From assembly GCA_963714125.1 (NCBI GenBank), contig OY970234.1, positions 1,922,001 to 1,986,000 of the forward strand: DNA of 64,000 bases, given 5' to 3'. Below the pieces are notes generated by a model that was given only the letters and a program-made list of their open reading frames with translations, was not told the origin of the DNA and searched no databases. The stretch comes from CAWCAW01 sp963714125 (GTDB taxonomy: Bacteria; Actinomycetota; Acidimicrobiia; Acidimicrobiales; UBA8190). Numbering within the stretch: the stretch's first letter is position 1; every line of letters begins with the position of its first letter. Made by a program: the position numbers and the translations under genes. Positions 17,484-26,174 of this stretch are shown here, piece by piece.

Positions 17484-18419
17484 GTGCGCGCCCGGGCCCC
17501 AGCATCAGCTGCCAACCTCGGGCCCGGTTTTGACGTGCTGGCATTGGCCCTCGACCTCTACGTCGAAGTCGAGGTGGAGCCGGCCCAACGATTGACGGTC
17601 CGGGCCGAAGGAGAAGGTGCCGAGCTGGCCGATGACGCCGGGCACCTCGCGGCGCGCGTGGCCATCGATGTCGCCGGGCATGACCGACTGGCCATAACGG
17701 TTCGCTCCGATATCCCCGTGGCTCGGGGTCTGGGGTCGTCGGCGGCTTTGGCAGTGGCCGCCGCCGCCGCGGCTGGTTCCAAAGACCCGATGGGAGTGGC
17801 CGCTCGGGTCGACGGTCATCCCGAGAATGCTGCCGCCTCGGTCGTGGGCGGCCTCATCGCCGCCACCTTGGTGCGCGGCTCGGTGCGGGCGGTGCGCATG
17901 CCGCTGGATCAGGGCCTGGTGTTCGTGGCGCTCGTTCCTGACCGTGGTCTGCCTACCGCCAAGGCCCGACAGGCGTTGCCGCATCAGGTGAGCCGGGCCG
18001 ACGCCACCTTCAACCTGGGCCGTATGGCGCTGTTGTTGGCGGGCATGGCGGACCGAGCGCTGCTCATCAGGGAGGCCACCGACGACCGCCTCCATCAGGA
18101 CTACCGGAGCCCATTGTTCCCCGAGGCCCCCCAGCTGCTCAGCCGGCTCATGGCTGTGGGTGCCCTGGCGTCGTGCTGGTCGGGGGCCGGCCCCACCGTG
18201 CTCGGGATCTGCGACGAGGCCGACGGCGAGCGCGTCTGTTCGGCGGCGACGTCCGCCATGGACGAGGTGGGGGTGGCCGGCCAGGCCATGATGTTGCGTC
18301 CCGACCTCGATGGGCTGGTCACCGACAACGGAAGCGGTCCGTGGTTGTCTCGAGTGCGAGGGGAAGTGCCAGGCGGCGGACCGTTCGACCTCATGGCGGA
18401 GGACCGCCCCGAGCGCTGA
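17484..18419 (+). CDS. thrB: homoserine kinase (GHMP family)
   Basis: This 311-aa protein is a GHMP kinase that fits homoserine kinase, which phosphorylates homoserine on the way to threonine. Motif 1 is near the N-terminus (PASAANLGPGFDVLALAL), the ATP-binding loop is ARGLGSSAALAVA (about residues 79-91), and motif 3 is SCWSGAGPTVLG (about residues 232-243). The start at GTG 17484 gives the usual ThrB N-terminus and follows a TACCCT box. No thrA or thrC is adjacent, so the assignment rests on sequence rather than operon context. Other GHMP kinases are less likely given the N-terminal motif. Confidence 0.92.
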   Translation: MRARAPASAANLGPGFDVLALALDLYVEVEVEPAQRLTVRAEGEGAELADDAGHLAARVAIDVAGHDRLAITVRSDIPVARGLGSSAALAVAAAAAAGSKDPMGVAARVDGHPENAAASVVGGLIAATLVRGSVRAVRMPLDQGLVFVALVPDRGLPTAKARQALPHQVSRADATFNLGRMALLLAGMADRALLIREATDDRLHQDYRSPLFPEAPQLLSRLMAVGALASCWSGAGPTVLGICDEADGERVCSAATSAMDEVGVAGQAMMLRPDLDGLVTDNGSGPWLSRVRGEVPGGGPFDLMAEDRPER

Positions 18420-18456
18420 GGGCGGTACGTCGGGACGGGGGCGCAGGCACCTCTCC

Positions 18457-18462
18457 TACACT
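18457..18462 (+). promoter_or_regulatory. -10 box TACACT, leaderless promoter of miaB
   Basis: TACACT ends 6 nt before ATG 18469, which selects this start over the longer in-frame extension into thrB. Confidence 0.55.
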
Positions 18463-18468
18463 GGGTCG

Positions 18469-19887
18469 ATGCCGTCGGTAGCCCGAAAGTTCGCTATTCG
18501 CACGTTCGGGTGCCAGATGAATGAGCACGACTCGCAACGTCTGGCCGGGTTGCTGGTAGCCGACGGGCTCGAGCCCACCGACGACGTCGAGGACGCCGAC
18601 GTGGTCGTCCTCAACACCTGCTGTATCCGGGAGAACGCCGACAACAAGTTGTACGGCCATCTGGGCTGGCTCAAAGAGCTCAAGGATCGCAAGCCCACGC
18701 TGCAGATAGCGGTGGGGGGGTGCTTGGCCCAAATGGACGGCGACGTTGTGCGTCGGCGGGCCGGGCATGTCGACGTGGTCTTCGGGACGCACAACCTGGC
18801 CCGTGCCCCGCAGCTTCTGCGCACCGCACTCGACGAAGGTCCCGTGGTGGAGATCTTGGCCGGACCCGACCCCACCGCTGATGGCACCTCGGGTAATGGG
18901 GCCGCAGTGGATCCGCTCAGCGCGTTGCGCGACGTTCCGTTTGCCGCGTGGGTGACGATCCAGATGGGCTGTGACAACTCGTGCGCGTTCTGCATCGTGC
19001 CCAGTGTGCGCGGCCCTGAGGTGAGCAAGCCGTTCGACGACCTCGTGGCCGAGGTGGAGGGCCTGGCCGCCCAAGGAGTCACCGAGGTGACGCTGCTCGG
19101 CCAGAACGTGAACTCCTACGGGCGTGACATCACCGGCCGGCGCCCGTTGTTCGGCGCGCTGTTGCGGGCGGTGGGGGAGACGCCGGGAATCCGACGAGTG
19201 CGGTTCACAAGCCCGCATCCGAAGGATCTGCGGCCCGAGGTGATCTCGGCCATGGCCGAGACGCCGGCGGTGTGCCGCCACCTGCATCTGCCCATGCAAT
19301 CAGGCAGCGACCGCGTGTTGGCCGCCATGCGCCGGGGCTATACAGCCGAGCGTTACCTGAACCGCCTGGCTGCGGCCCGGGCCGCCATCGACGATCTGGC
19401 CGTCACCACCGATGTCATCGTGGGGTTCCCCGGTGAGACCGACGACGACTTCGATCGCACGCTTGAGGTGGTGGCCGAGGCTGGGTACGACAGCGCCTAT
19501 ACGTTCGTGTTCTCGCCTCGGCCCGGTACCAGGGCCGCCACCATGACGGCGGACTTCGTGGCGCCCGAGGTGATCGCCGAGCGTTTTCAACGACTCGATG
19601 CCGTGGTGCAGCGCTCCGCACTCTTGCGCCATGAAGCGCGCATCGGCGGCGTCGAGGAGGTGCTGGTCGAGGGTCCGAGCAAACGTGATCGCCTGGTGTG
19701 GTCGGGACGTACGGGCCAGAACAAGCTCGTCCACTTCGCCCCCGACGCCGGTGGCCCCGCGCCCGGCTCGTACGCGATGGTGCGCGTCACCGAGGCGGCT
19801 CGGCACCACCTGCGCGGCGAGCTCCTCGAGGTGACCGCTGCACCGCGTCACCGCGTCCGCATCCCCCTGGCCGTATCGTCGGGCTGA
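18469..19887 (+). CDS. miaB: tRNA-2-methylthio-N6-dimethylallyladenosine synthase MiaB
   Basis: This 472-aa radical SAM methylthiotransferase adds the ms2 group to i6A37 of tRNAs. The N-terminal UPF0004 domain carries its three cluster cysteines (TFGCQMNEHDS, NTCCIRE, GGCLAQ). The radical-SAM CxxxCxxC motif is GCDNSCAFC (about residues 165-173), and a C-terminal TRAM domain follows. The frame runs 53 codons further upstream, but ATG 18469 matches family N-termini and lies 6 nt after a TACACT box. miaA, the enzyme acting before it on the same nucleotide, follows 4 nt downstream. Confidence 0.96.
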   Translation: MPSVARKFAIRTFGCQMNEHDSQRLAGLLVADGLEPTDDVEDADVVVLNTCCIRENADNKLYGHLGWLKELKDRKPTLQIAVGGCLAQMDGDVVRRRAGHVDVVFGTHNLARAPQLLRTALDEGPVVEILAGPDPTADGTSGNGAAVDPLSALRDVPFAAWVTIQMGCDNSCAFCIVPSVRGPEVSKPFDDLVAEVEGLAAQGVTEVTLLGQNVNSYGRDITGRRPLFGALLRAVGETPGIRRVRFTSPHPKDLRPEVISAMAETPAVCRHLHLPMQSGSDRVLAAMRRGYTAERYLNRLAAARAAIDDLAVTTDVIVGFPGETDDDFDRTLEVVAEAGYDSAYTFVFSPRPGTRAATMTADFVAPEVIAERFQRLDAVVQRSALLRHEARIGGVEEVLVEGPSKRDRLVWSGRTGQNKLVHFAPDAGGPAPGSYAMVRVTEAARHHLRGELLEVTAAPRHRVRIPLAVSSG

Positions 19888-19891
19888 GGCC

Positions 19892-20875
19892 GTGACCACT
19901 GGTCGTCCCGTGGTCCTGGTCGGGCCCACGGCATCGGGAAAGTCGGCCTTGGCGTTGGCGCTGGCGGCGCGGCGTCCGCAGGTCGAGATCGTCTCGGTCG
20001 ACTCCATGTGCGTCTACCGGGGCATGGACATCGGCACGGCCAAGGCGACCCCGGCGCAGCGCCGTCTCACCCCGCATCATCTCCTCGACGTGGTGGAGCC
20101 GAGCGAGGAATTCACCGTGCGCCGGTTCCAGGACTCGGCGCGCGCCGTGCTGGCCGATATCGATCGGCGGGGCGGGCGCGCCCTGTTGGTGGGCGGGACG
20201 GGGCTGTACGTGCGCGCCGTCGTCGACGACCTGGAATTGCCGGGCCGCTATCCGACGGTGGCGGCCGCTTTGGCTTCCGAGGCGTCTGAGCCCGGAGGGC
20301 TGGCCCGTCTGCATGCGCGCTTAACCGAGCTCGACCCGGTGGCCGCCGCCCGCATGACGGCGTCCAACGGGCGTCGAGTTATACGGGCCTTGGAGGTCAC
20401 CACGGGATCGGGACGACGGTTCTCTTCCTTCGGACCCGGCCTGGGCACCTACCCACCCTCGTCGTTCGTGCTCGTCGGGTTGCCCTTTGACGCTTCTGTC
20501 GACGACGCCCGCATCGAACGACGCCTGCGCGACCAGCTCGACGCTGGCCTGCTCGACGAGGTGCGGGCGCTGCGCGGCGTGGCGGGCGGTTTGTCTCGTA
20601 CCGCTCGACAGGCGCTCGGTTATCGCGAGCTCCTCAGCCATCTTGAAGACGATGTGGCGCTTGAGGACGCCGTGACCGAGGCCGTCCGTCGCACCAAGAG
20701 CTTCGCCCGGCGCCAATGGGCGTGGTTCCGGCGCGATCCCCGCATCCTGTGGCTCGATCGCAGCGGGGATCTTCTCGATCAGCTCCTGACGGTGTGGGAC
20801 CGGTCGCCGGTGGACGAGGCGGGACTCGGACCACCATGCCCATCGCCGGCAGCATCGGCGCAGGTGGGAGACTGA
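19892..20875 (+). CDS. miaA: tRNA dimethylallyltransferase
   Basis: This 327-aa enzyme transfers a dimethylallyl group to A37 of tRNAs reading UNN codons, providing the substrate for MiaB. The P-loop is GPTASGKSAL (about residues 11-20), followed by VSVDSMCVYRGMDIGTAKAT, which includes the conserved Asp and Thr. The C-terminal half has RTARQALGYRELL and the basic SFARRQWAWFRRD segment typical of MiaA. It starts at GTG 19892, 4 nt after miaB, and is followed closely by dapF, as in mycobacteria. Confidence 0.96.
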   Translation: MTTGRPVVLVGPTASGKSALALALAARRPQVEIVSVDSMCVYRGMDIGTAKATPAQRRLTPHHLLDVVEPSEEFTVRRFQDSARAVLADIDRRGGRALLVGGTGLYVRAVVDDLELPGRYPTVAAALASEASEPGGLARLHARLTELDPVAAARMTASNGRRVIRALEVTTGSGRRFSSFGPGLGTYPPSSFVLVGLPFDASVDDARIERRLRDQLDAGLLDEVRALRGVAGGLSRTARQALGYRELLSHLEDDVALEDAVTEAVRRTKSFARRQWAWFRRDPRILWLDRSGDLLDQLLTVWDRSPVDEAGLGPPCPSPAASAQVGD

Positions 20876-20880
20876 CGATC

Positions 20881-21765
20881 GTGGCGCCCCGAGGCACACT
20901 CACCTTGACCAAGCACGAGGCCGCCGGCAACGACTTTTTGGTCCTGGTCGACCCCGACGGTCGTCGCCACGTGTCGGCTGACGAAGCACGCCTGCTGTGC
21001 GACCGGCACCGCGGGATAGGAGCCGACGGGATCGTGCACGTCGCTCGTGGTGCGGCCGGAACCGATGTGGCCATGGTCCTGCGCAACGCCGACGGTACGA
21101 CAGCGGAGATGAGCGGCAACGGCATCCGCTGCGTGGTCCAGGCCGCCATTGACGCCGGCCTCGCCGATGCCGGAGTGGTAACGGTGGCCACCGATGGGGG
21201 TGTGCGCCATGTTGACTACCGCCCCGGAGAGGAACCGGGCACCGGGTTGGCCCGAGTCGACATGGGCGAGGCCTGCCTCGGGGCCGAGCTTCCCCTCGAC
21301 GCCACGCCCAGGCGGCGCCGAGGGCGAACCGTGGACATGGGCAACCCCCATGTCGTGTTGTTCGGAGCGCCGCCCCACGACGACGAGCTCCGTGTCGAGG
21401 GTCGTCGACTCGACGCGTCGGCCCCGGCGGGGACAAATGTCGAGTTTGTATGGCGGGGGTTGGATGACGAGCTGTATCTGCAGGTGTGGGAGCGCGGCGT
21501 CGGAGAGACCCTCGCCTGTGGGACCGGAACCTGCGCGGCGGCGGCTGTCCTGCATGACTGGGGACTGGTGGGCACGACCGTGCGCGTTCACAATCCCGGC
21601 GGCACCCTCGAGGTCGAGCTGACGCCCACGGGTGTGGTGTTGGCGGGGCCGACGCGGCTGGTGGGCACGGTCTCAGTCGACGAAGACACCTTGGCGTCGA
21701 TGGTGCGGGGCGCGTCGGCGCACCCGCAGCGTGGTCATTTCGACGAGGTGGCGATCACGCAGTGA
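20881..21765 (+). CDS. dapF: diaminopimelate epimerase with Ser in place of the first catalytic Cys
   Basis: This 294-aa protein belongs to DapF, which converts LL-DAP to meso-DAP using two cysteines as acid and base. The fold signatures are present: KHEAAGNDFLVL, DRHRGIGADGI, DMGNPHVVLF and VGETLACGTGTCA. The second catalytic Cys is present (Cys213). The first, normally in a (M/Q)CGNG motif, is Ser78 here (EMSGNGIRC; codon AGC at 21112). GTG 20881 gives the normal N-terminus. Its stop overlaps the hflX start (GTGA). No second dapF copy is seen in the window. Activity with Ser is uncertain; see findings. Confidence 0.9.
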   Translation: MAPRGTLTLTKHEAAGNDFLVLVDPDGRRHVSADEARLLCDRHRGIGADGIVHVARGAAGTDVAMVLRNADGTTAEMSGNGIRCVVQAAIDAGLADAGVVTVATDGGVRHVDYRPGEEPGTGLARVDMGEACLGAELPLDATPRRRRGRTVDMGNPHVVLFGAPPHDDELRVEGRRLDASAPAGTNVEFVWRGLDDELYLQVWERGVGETLACGTGTCAAAAVLHDWGLVGTTVRVHNPGGTLEVELTPTGVVLAGPTRLVGTVSVDEDTLASMVRGASAHPQRGHFDEVAITQ

Positions 21766-23021
21766 CGCTGATCGAGCGCACCTTTCGCGAGCGCATCGTG
21801 CTCGTGGGCGTCGTGTTCCCGTGGACCTCGGTGGAGACCACCGAGACGGATCTCGACGAGCTGGCGCTATTGGTCGACACCGCCGGTGCCGATGTGGTGG
21901 CGCGCGTTGTGCAGCGGCGCGATCAGCCCGACCCGGCCACCTTCATCGGGCGGGGCAAGGCCCAGGAACTTCACGAGCTGTCGGAGTCCGTCGATGCCGA
22001 CACGGTGGTCTTTGACGACGAGCTGTCCCCGGCCCAACAGCGCAACTTGGAGAAGATCCTGGGTCGCACGGCCATCGACCGCACTGCCGTCATTCTCGAC
22101 ATCTTCGCTCAGAACGCCCGCAGCCAAGAGGGCAAGGCCCAGGTGGAGCTGGCTCTGCTGCGCTACCGGCTGCCGCGGCTGCGGGGCAAGGGACGTTCGT
22201 TGTCCCAACAGGCGGGCGGTATCGGTACCCGGGGTCCGGGCGAGACGAAGCTCGAGGAGGATCGCCGCCGCTTACTGCGCCGCATGGCCCGCCTCGAGGT
22301 GGACCTCAAGGCGGTGGCGACGACGCGTCGGACGCAGCGTCGCTCGCGCCAGCGTTCTCGGCAACGAACGGTGTCCTTGGTGGGCTACACCAACGCCGGT
22401 AAGTCGACGTTGTTGAACCGGCTCACCGATGCCGGCGTGGTGGTCGAGAACAAGCTGTTCTCGACGCTTGACCCTCGCACCCGGCGCCTGGCCTTGCCGG
22501 GCGGGGAGACCGTCCTTGTCACCGACACCGTCGGCTTCGTGCGCAAGCTGCCCCACCAGTTAGTCGAGGCGTTTCGCTCCACGTTGGAAGAAGTGCGAGA
22601 AGCCGATCTCCTATTGCACGTGGTGGACGGTTCAGCCACCGACCCCGAGGCCCAGATCGAGGCCGTGCGCGACGTCCTGGCCGACATCGAGGCTGACCGC
22701 GTCCCTGAACTCATGGTGGTGAACAAAGCCGATCGAGCGGCCCGGGCGCGGCGCGTGGCCGCCGACCACAGTGGCGCCGTGGTGGTCTCGGCGCGCACCG
22801 GTGAGGGGATCGACGAGTTGCTGCGGGCCATGGGTGACCGCTTGCGCAGCGCCGATCGGGTGGTCGAGCTTCTCGTACCGTTCGAGCGTGGTGACGTTCT
22901 CGCCGCCGTGCACCGCGAAGGTGAGGTGGTCGACGAAGCCCACGGCGAGGATGCCACTGTCGTCCACGTCGTCCTCGACGACGCCGGCCGGGCCCGGTTC
23001 CGACAGTTCATGGCCTCATGA
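21762..23021 (+). CDS. hflX: ribosome-associated GTPase HflX
   Basis: This 419-aa GTPase binds the 50S subunit and is implicated in ribosome splitting and rescue. An N-terminal HflX domain (residues 1-195) includes the conserved RLPRLRGKG and GGIGTRGPGETKLE segments. The G domain begins with GYTNAGKST (about residues 207-215), then FSTLDPRTRR, DTVGF and NKAD. It starts at GTG 21762, overlapping dapF by 4 nt, and ends overlapping dapC (ATGA). The miaA-dapF-hflX order is common in actinobacteria. Confidence 0.96.
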   Translation: MTLIERTFRERIVLVGVVFPWTSVETTETDLDELALLVDTAGADVVARVVQRRDQPDPATFIGRGKAQELHELSESVDADTVVFDDELSPAQQRNLEKILGRTAIDRTAVILDIFAQNARSQEGKAQVELALLRYRLPRLRGKGRSLSQQAGGIGTRGPGETKLEEDRRRLLRRMARLEVDLKAVATTRRTQRRSRQRSRQRTVSLVGYTNAGKSTLLNRLTDAGVVVENKLFSTLDPRTRRLALPGGETVLVTDTVGFVRKLPHQLVEAFRSTLEEVREADLLLHVVDGSATDPEAQIEAVRDVLADIEADRVPELMVVNKADRAARARRVAADHSGAVVVSARTGEGIDELLRAMGDRLRSADRVVELLVPFERGDVLAAVHREGEVVDEAHGEDATVVHVVLDDAGRARFRQFMAS

Positions 23022-24226
23022 TGCCCGCCCCCGGTTTTTCGCCACCGCCGTATCCGTATGACCGGTTGGCCCGGCTGGCCGAGGTGGCGGCTACCCACGA
23101 AGACGGCATGGTCGATCTGTCCATCGGGACTCCTTGTGACGCGCCGCCGCCCGCCGTCGTGGACCGGTTGTCATCGTCGGGAACCGAACGCGGCTATCCG
23201 GCGTCGATCGGCAGCGCGTCGATGTGTGCCGCCGCGTCGGCCTGGATGGCGCGTCGCCTTGGGGTCGGCGTCGATCCCGACCACATCGCCGCCTGCGTGG
23301 GCACCAAGGAATTCGTGGCTACCTCGGCTTGGTTCTTGCATCTGCGCACGCCCGCACGCGACACCGTGATCGTGCCGGCGGTGGCGTACCCGACCTATGC
23401 CATGGGGGCGGTGCTGGCGGGATGCCGCGTCGTGGCCGTGGCGCCCGACGCGTCCGGAGGCATCGATCTTGGTGCCGTCGAAGAAAGCGACGCCGAGCGG
23501 GCGCTGTGCGCATGGGTGAACAGTCCCGCCAATCCCGACGGTGGGCTCACCGACTTGGCCGCCGCCGCCCAATGGGGACGCGACCACGGCGTGCCGGTGT
23601 TCTCCGACGAGTGTTATATCGAATTCACCTGGGACGGCCCCAAGCGTTCCATCGTGGCTGAGGGTCTCGCCGGCGTGGTGAGCGTCCACTCGCTGTCCAA
23701 GCGCTCCAATCTCGCCGGCGTGCGAGTGGGTTGTTATGGCGGCGATCCAGAGATCGTCGAGTACCTCAGTGAGGTGCGCAAGCACGCCGGCTTCATGGTC
23801 CCCGGCCCCGTGCAGGCGGCGGCGGTGCTGGCCTGGGATGACGACACCCACGTCGATGCCCAGCGCGGTCGCTACGAGCGCCGGCTCATCCGGCTCATCG
23901 AAATCTTTCGCAGCGTCGGTCTGGACGCCACCATGCCCGCCGGTGCCTTCTATCTGTGGGTGCCGGTCCCCTCGTGGGCGTTGTCAGGGGCAGACGGTGA
24001 CGCCGGCCGGGCGGGTTGGGTGTTGGCCGAGGCCCTGGCCGAGGCGGCTGGCGCGCTGGTGAGCCCCGGCGAGTTCTACGGCGAGGCCGGGGCCGGGTTC
24101 GTGCGAGTGGCCGCGGTGCAACCTGACGAGCGGATCGAGCTCATCGCGCAACGGTTGTCGGATTCCACGCATCGGCATCTGGGCCCGCAGAACGCCGTGC
24201 CCGGTGTGGGAAGCGACGACCGATAA
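23018..24226 (+). CDS. dapC: PLP aminotransferase, probable N-succinyldiaminopimelate aminotransferase
   Basis: This 402-aa class I/II aminotransferase has the PLP lysine in SVHSLSKRSNLAG (about residues 226-238) and the NSPANPDG and SDECYIEF motifs of the fold. Its position between hflX and dapD-dapE, with an ATGA overlap to hflX, points to DapC, which aminates N-succinyl-2-amino-6-ketopimelate. The sequence alone cannot exclude another aminotransferase specificity; context makes DapC the best call. The Arg in the VRVAAVQPDE segment near the C-terminus would bind the substrate carboxylate. Confidence 0.85.
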   Translation: MMPAPGFSPPPYPYDRLARLAEVAATHEDGMVDLSIGTPCDAPPPAVVDRLSSSGTERGYPASIGSASMCAAASAWMARRLGVGVDPDHIAACVGTKEFVATSAWFLHLRTPARDTVIVPAVAYPTYAMGAVLAGCRVVAVAPDASGGIDLGAVEESDAERALCAWVNSPANPDGGLTDLAAAAQWGRDHGVPVFSDECYIEFTWDGPKRSIVAEGLAGVVSVHSLSKRSNLAGVRVGCYGGDPEIVEYLSEVRKHAGFMVPGPVQAAAVLAWDDDTHVDAQRGRYERRLIRLIEIFRSVGLDATMPAGAFYLWVPVPSWALSGADGDAGRAGWVLAEALAEAAGALVSPGEFYGEAGAGFVRVAAVQPDERIELIAQRLSDSTHRHLGPQNAVPGVGSDDR

Positions 24227-24229
24227 TCT
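24224..24229 (+). promoter_or_regulatory. -10 box TAATCT, leaderless promoter of dapD
   Basis: TAATCT ends 6 nt before ATG 24236. Confidence 0.55.
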
Positions 24230-24235
24230 CGGTCA

Positions 24236-25061
24236 ATGGCTGACCTGAAGTCCCAGATCGAGGAATTGTGGTCCCGAGCCAGTGAGCTCGGGCCCGCCGA
24301 CGGCGATGCCGCCGCCATCGTGAACCAGGCCATTGCCTTGCTGGACTCCGGCGAGGCCCGCGTGGCCGAGATCGATGACGATGACAACGTCATCGTGCAC
24401 AGCTGGTTAAAGACAGCCATCTTGCTGTTGTTCCGCCTGCGGGCCATGTCGACCACGGAACTGGGTCCCTTCGAGTTCGCCGACAAGCTTCCGCTCAAAT
24501 CCGACTACGCGGCGGCGGGTGTCAGGGTGGTACCGGGCGCGTCGGCCCGGTGGGGGTCTTTCCTCGACCGAGGCGTCATCCTCATGCCCAGTTACGTCAA
24601 CATCGGGGCGCGCGTGGGAGCTGATTCGATGGTCGACACGTGGGCCACGGTGGGATCGTGCGCGCAGATCGGGGCGCGGGTCCACCTCTCGGGCGGGGTG
24701 GGGATCGGCGGTGTGCTCGAGCCCCCCAACGCGGCTCCGGTGATCATCGGGGACGACGCCATGGTGGGGAGCCGCTCCATGGTGACCCAAGGGGCCCGGG
24801 TTGGGGAGGGGGCGGTGCTGGCCGAGGGCGTCATCTTGAACCCGGGCGTTCCTGTTATCGACGCCGAGACCGGTGACGAGATCAGTCGAGGGGTCGTGCC
24901 ACCCTGGAGCGTCGCCATCGAGCGCGTCGCGACGACGGGAGTTCCCCGGCGGAGAGTTCTTCTTGCCGTGTGTCTTGGTGATCAAACGCCTCGACGCCGG
25001 CAGCCGTCACGACAAGGCGCAGCTCGAATCGATCTTGCGCGACCACCAGATCAGCCCATGA
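24236..25061 (+). CDS. dapD: tetrahydrodipicolinate N-succinyltransferase, with a +1 frame change near its 3' end
   Basis: DapD succinylates tetrahydrodipicolinate. From ATG 24236 the frame encodes an E. coli-type DapD: an N-terminal helical domain, then left-handed beta-helix repeats (ILMPSYVNIGARVG, VDTWATVGSCAQIG, HLSGGVGIGGVLEP). At about 24937-24947 similarity moves to the +1 frame, where FPGGEFFLPCVLVIKRL continues to TGA 25061. The corrected protein is 274 aa, the length I recall for E. coli DapD. Without the shift, the frame stays open through a roughly 40-residue nonsense linker into dapE. The shift region has a GGG run (24937-24939) and a CCC-C site in the zero frame (24944-24947). 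A sequencing indel, a real mutation or programmed frameshifting are all possible. Confidence 0.85.
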
Positions 25062-26149
25062 CCGCCCCGGCCACGTCGGGTCACGACCTTCTCGTCTCCA
25101 CCGCCGAGTTGGTGAACATCATGTCGGTCAGCCACCACGAACAGGCCCTGGCCGACCGGGTGGAGGCCGTGCTGCGTGGCTGCGATCACCTGGTGACCCA
25201 ACGCATTGAGGACTCGGTGGTGGCGCGCACCCAACTCGGGCGATCGCGCCGCGTGGTGCTGGCCGGCCACCTCGACACTGTGGCGGCCTTCGACGACGGG
25301 GGATATGAGGTGCGCGGCGACACCTTGTGGGGGCTCGGAGCCGTGGACATGAAAGGCGGCCTGGCCGTGTTCCTCGACGTGGCCACGTCGATTCTCGAGC
25401 CCGCCATGGACGTGACCTTCGTCTTCTACGCGTGCGAGGAGGTGCAACGGCAGTACAACGCCCTTGCGCGGCTAGCCGCCGACCACCCCGAGCTGCTCGC
25501 CGCCGACATTGCCATTCTCGGGGAACCCACCGGAGGGGTTATCGAGGCCGGCTGCCAAGGCACCATGCGGGCGACGGTGACCATGGTGGGTCGGCGCGCC
25601 CATACGGCCCGACCGTTCACCGGCATCAACGCTGTGCACCGACTGGCTCCCGTGTTGGAGGCGTTAGCCCGCTACACGCCGCGACGCGTTGTCCTCGACG
25701 GTTGCGAGTACGTAGAGCAGGTACAAGCCGTCGGCCTCCAAGGTGGTGTGGCCAACAACGTGGTGCCCGACCTCGCCTCCGTCAATATCAATTACCGCTT
25801 CGCTCCCGATCGCGACGAGGCCGGCGCCCGAGGCGCGTTAGAGAATCTGCTCGAGGGATATCTGGATGTGGGTGCCGGTGATCGTCTTGAGGTGTCGGAG
25901 ATCGTCGCCGGCGCCCCGCCGACGTTGGACCACCCTGTCCTGGCCGACCTTCTTCGAGCCACCGGCCAGCCGGCTCGCGCCAAGTTGGGATGGACCGACG
26001 TGGCCACCTTTTGGCAGTTGGGCATACCGGCCACCAATTTCGGCCCGGGAGACCCGCTGCTCGCGCATACGCCCGATGAGCACGTATCGAGCGGTGAGCT
26101 CGAGCAGGTGCGCACGGCATTGGGGGCGCTGCTCACGAACGAGGGCTGA
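25058..26149 (+). CDS. dapE: succinyl-diaminopimelate desuccinylase
   Basis: This 363-aa M20-family zinc peptidase removes succinate to give LL-DAP, the DapF substrate. The metal and catalytic residues are visible: LAGHLDTV (His/Asp), GAVDMKGGLAV (Asp), ACEEV (catalytic Glu), GEPTGGV and the final His in LLAHTPDEH. ATG 25058 overlaps the dapD stop in the ATGA arrangement when dapD is read through its +1 shift. dapE is also in the same frame as the first part of dapD, so unshifted translation would give a DapD-DapE fusion. It converges with lexA. Confidence 0.95.
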   Translation: MTAPATSGHDLLVSTAELVNIMSVSHHEQALADRVEAVLRGCDHLVTQRIEDSVVARTQLGRSRRVVLAGHLDTVAAFDDGGYEVRGDTLWGLGAVDMKGGLAVFLDVATSILEPAMDVTFVFYACEEVQRQYNALARLAADHPELLAADIAILGEPTGGVIEAGCQGTMRATVTMVGRRAHTARPFTGINAVHRLAPVLEALARYTPRRVVLDGCEYVEQVQAVGLQGGVANNVVPDLASVNINYRFAPDRDEAGARGALENLLEGYLDVGAGDRLEVSEIVAGAPPTLDHPVLADLLRATGQPARAKLGWTDVATFWQLGIPATNFGPGDPLLAHTPDEHVSSGELEQVRTALGALLTNEG

Positions 26150-26174
26150 CAGCCATGCCGTCAACCCGGTCTGG

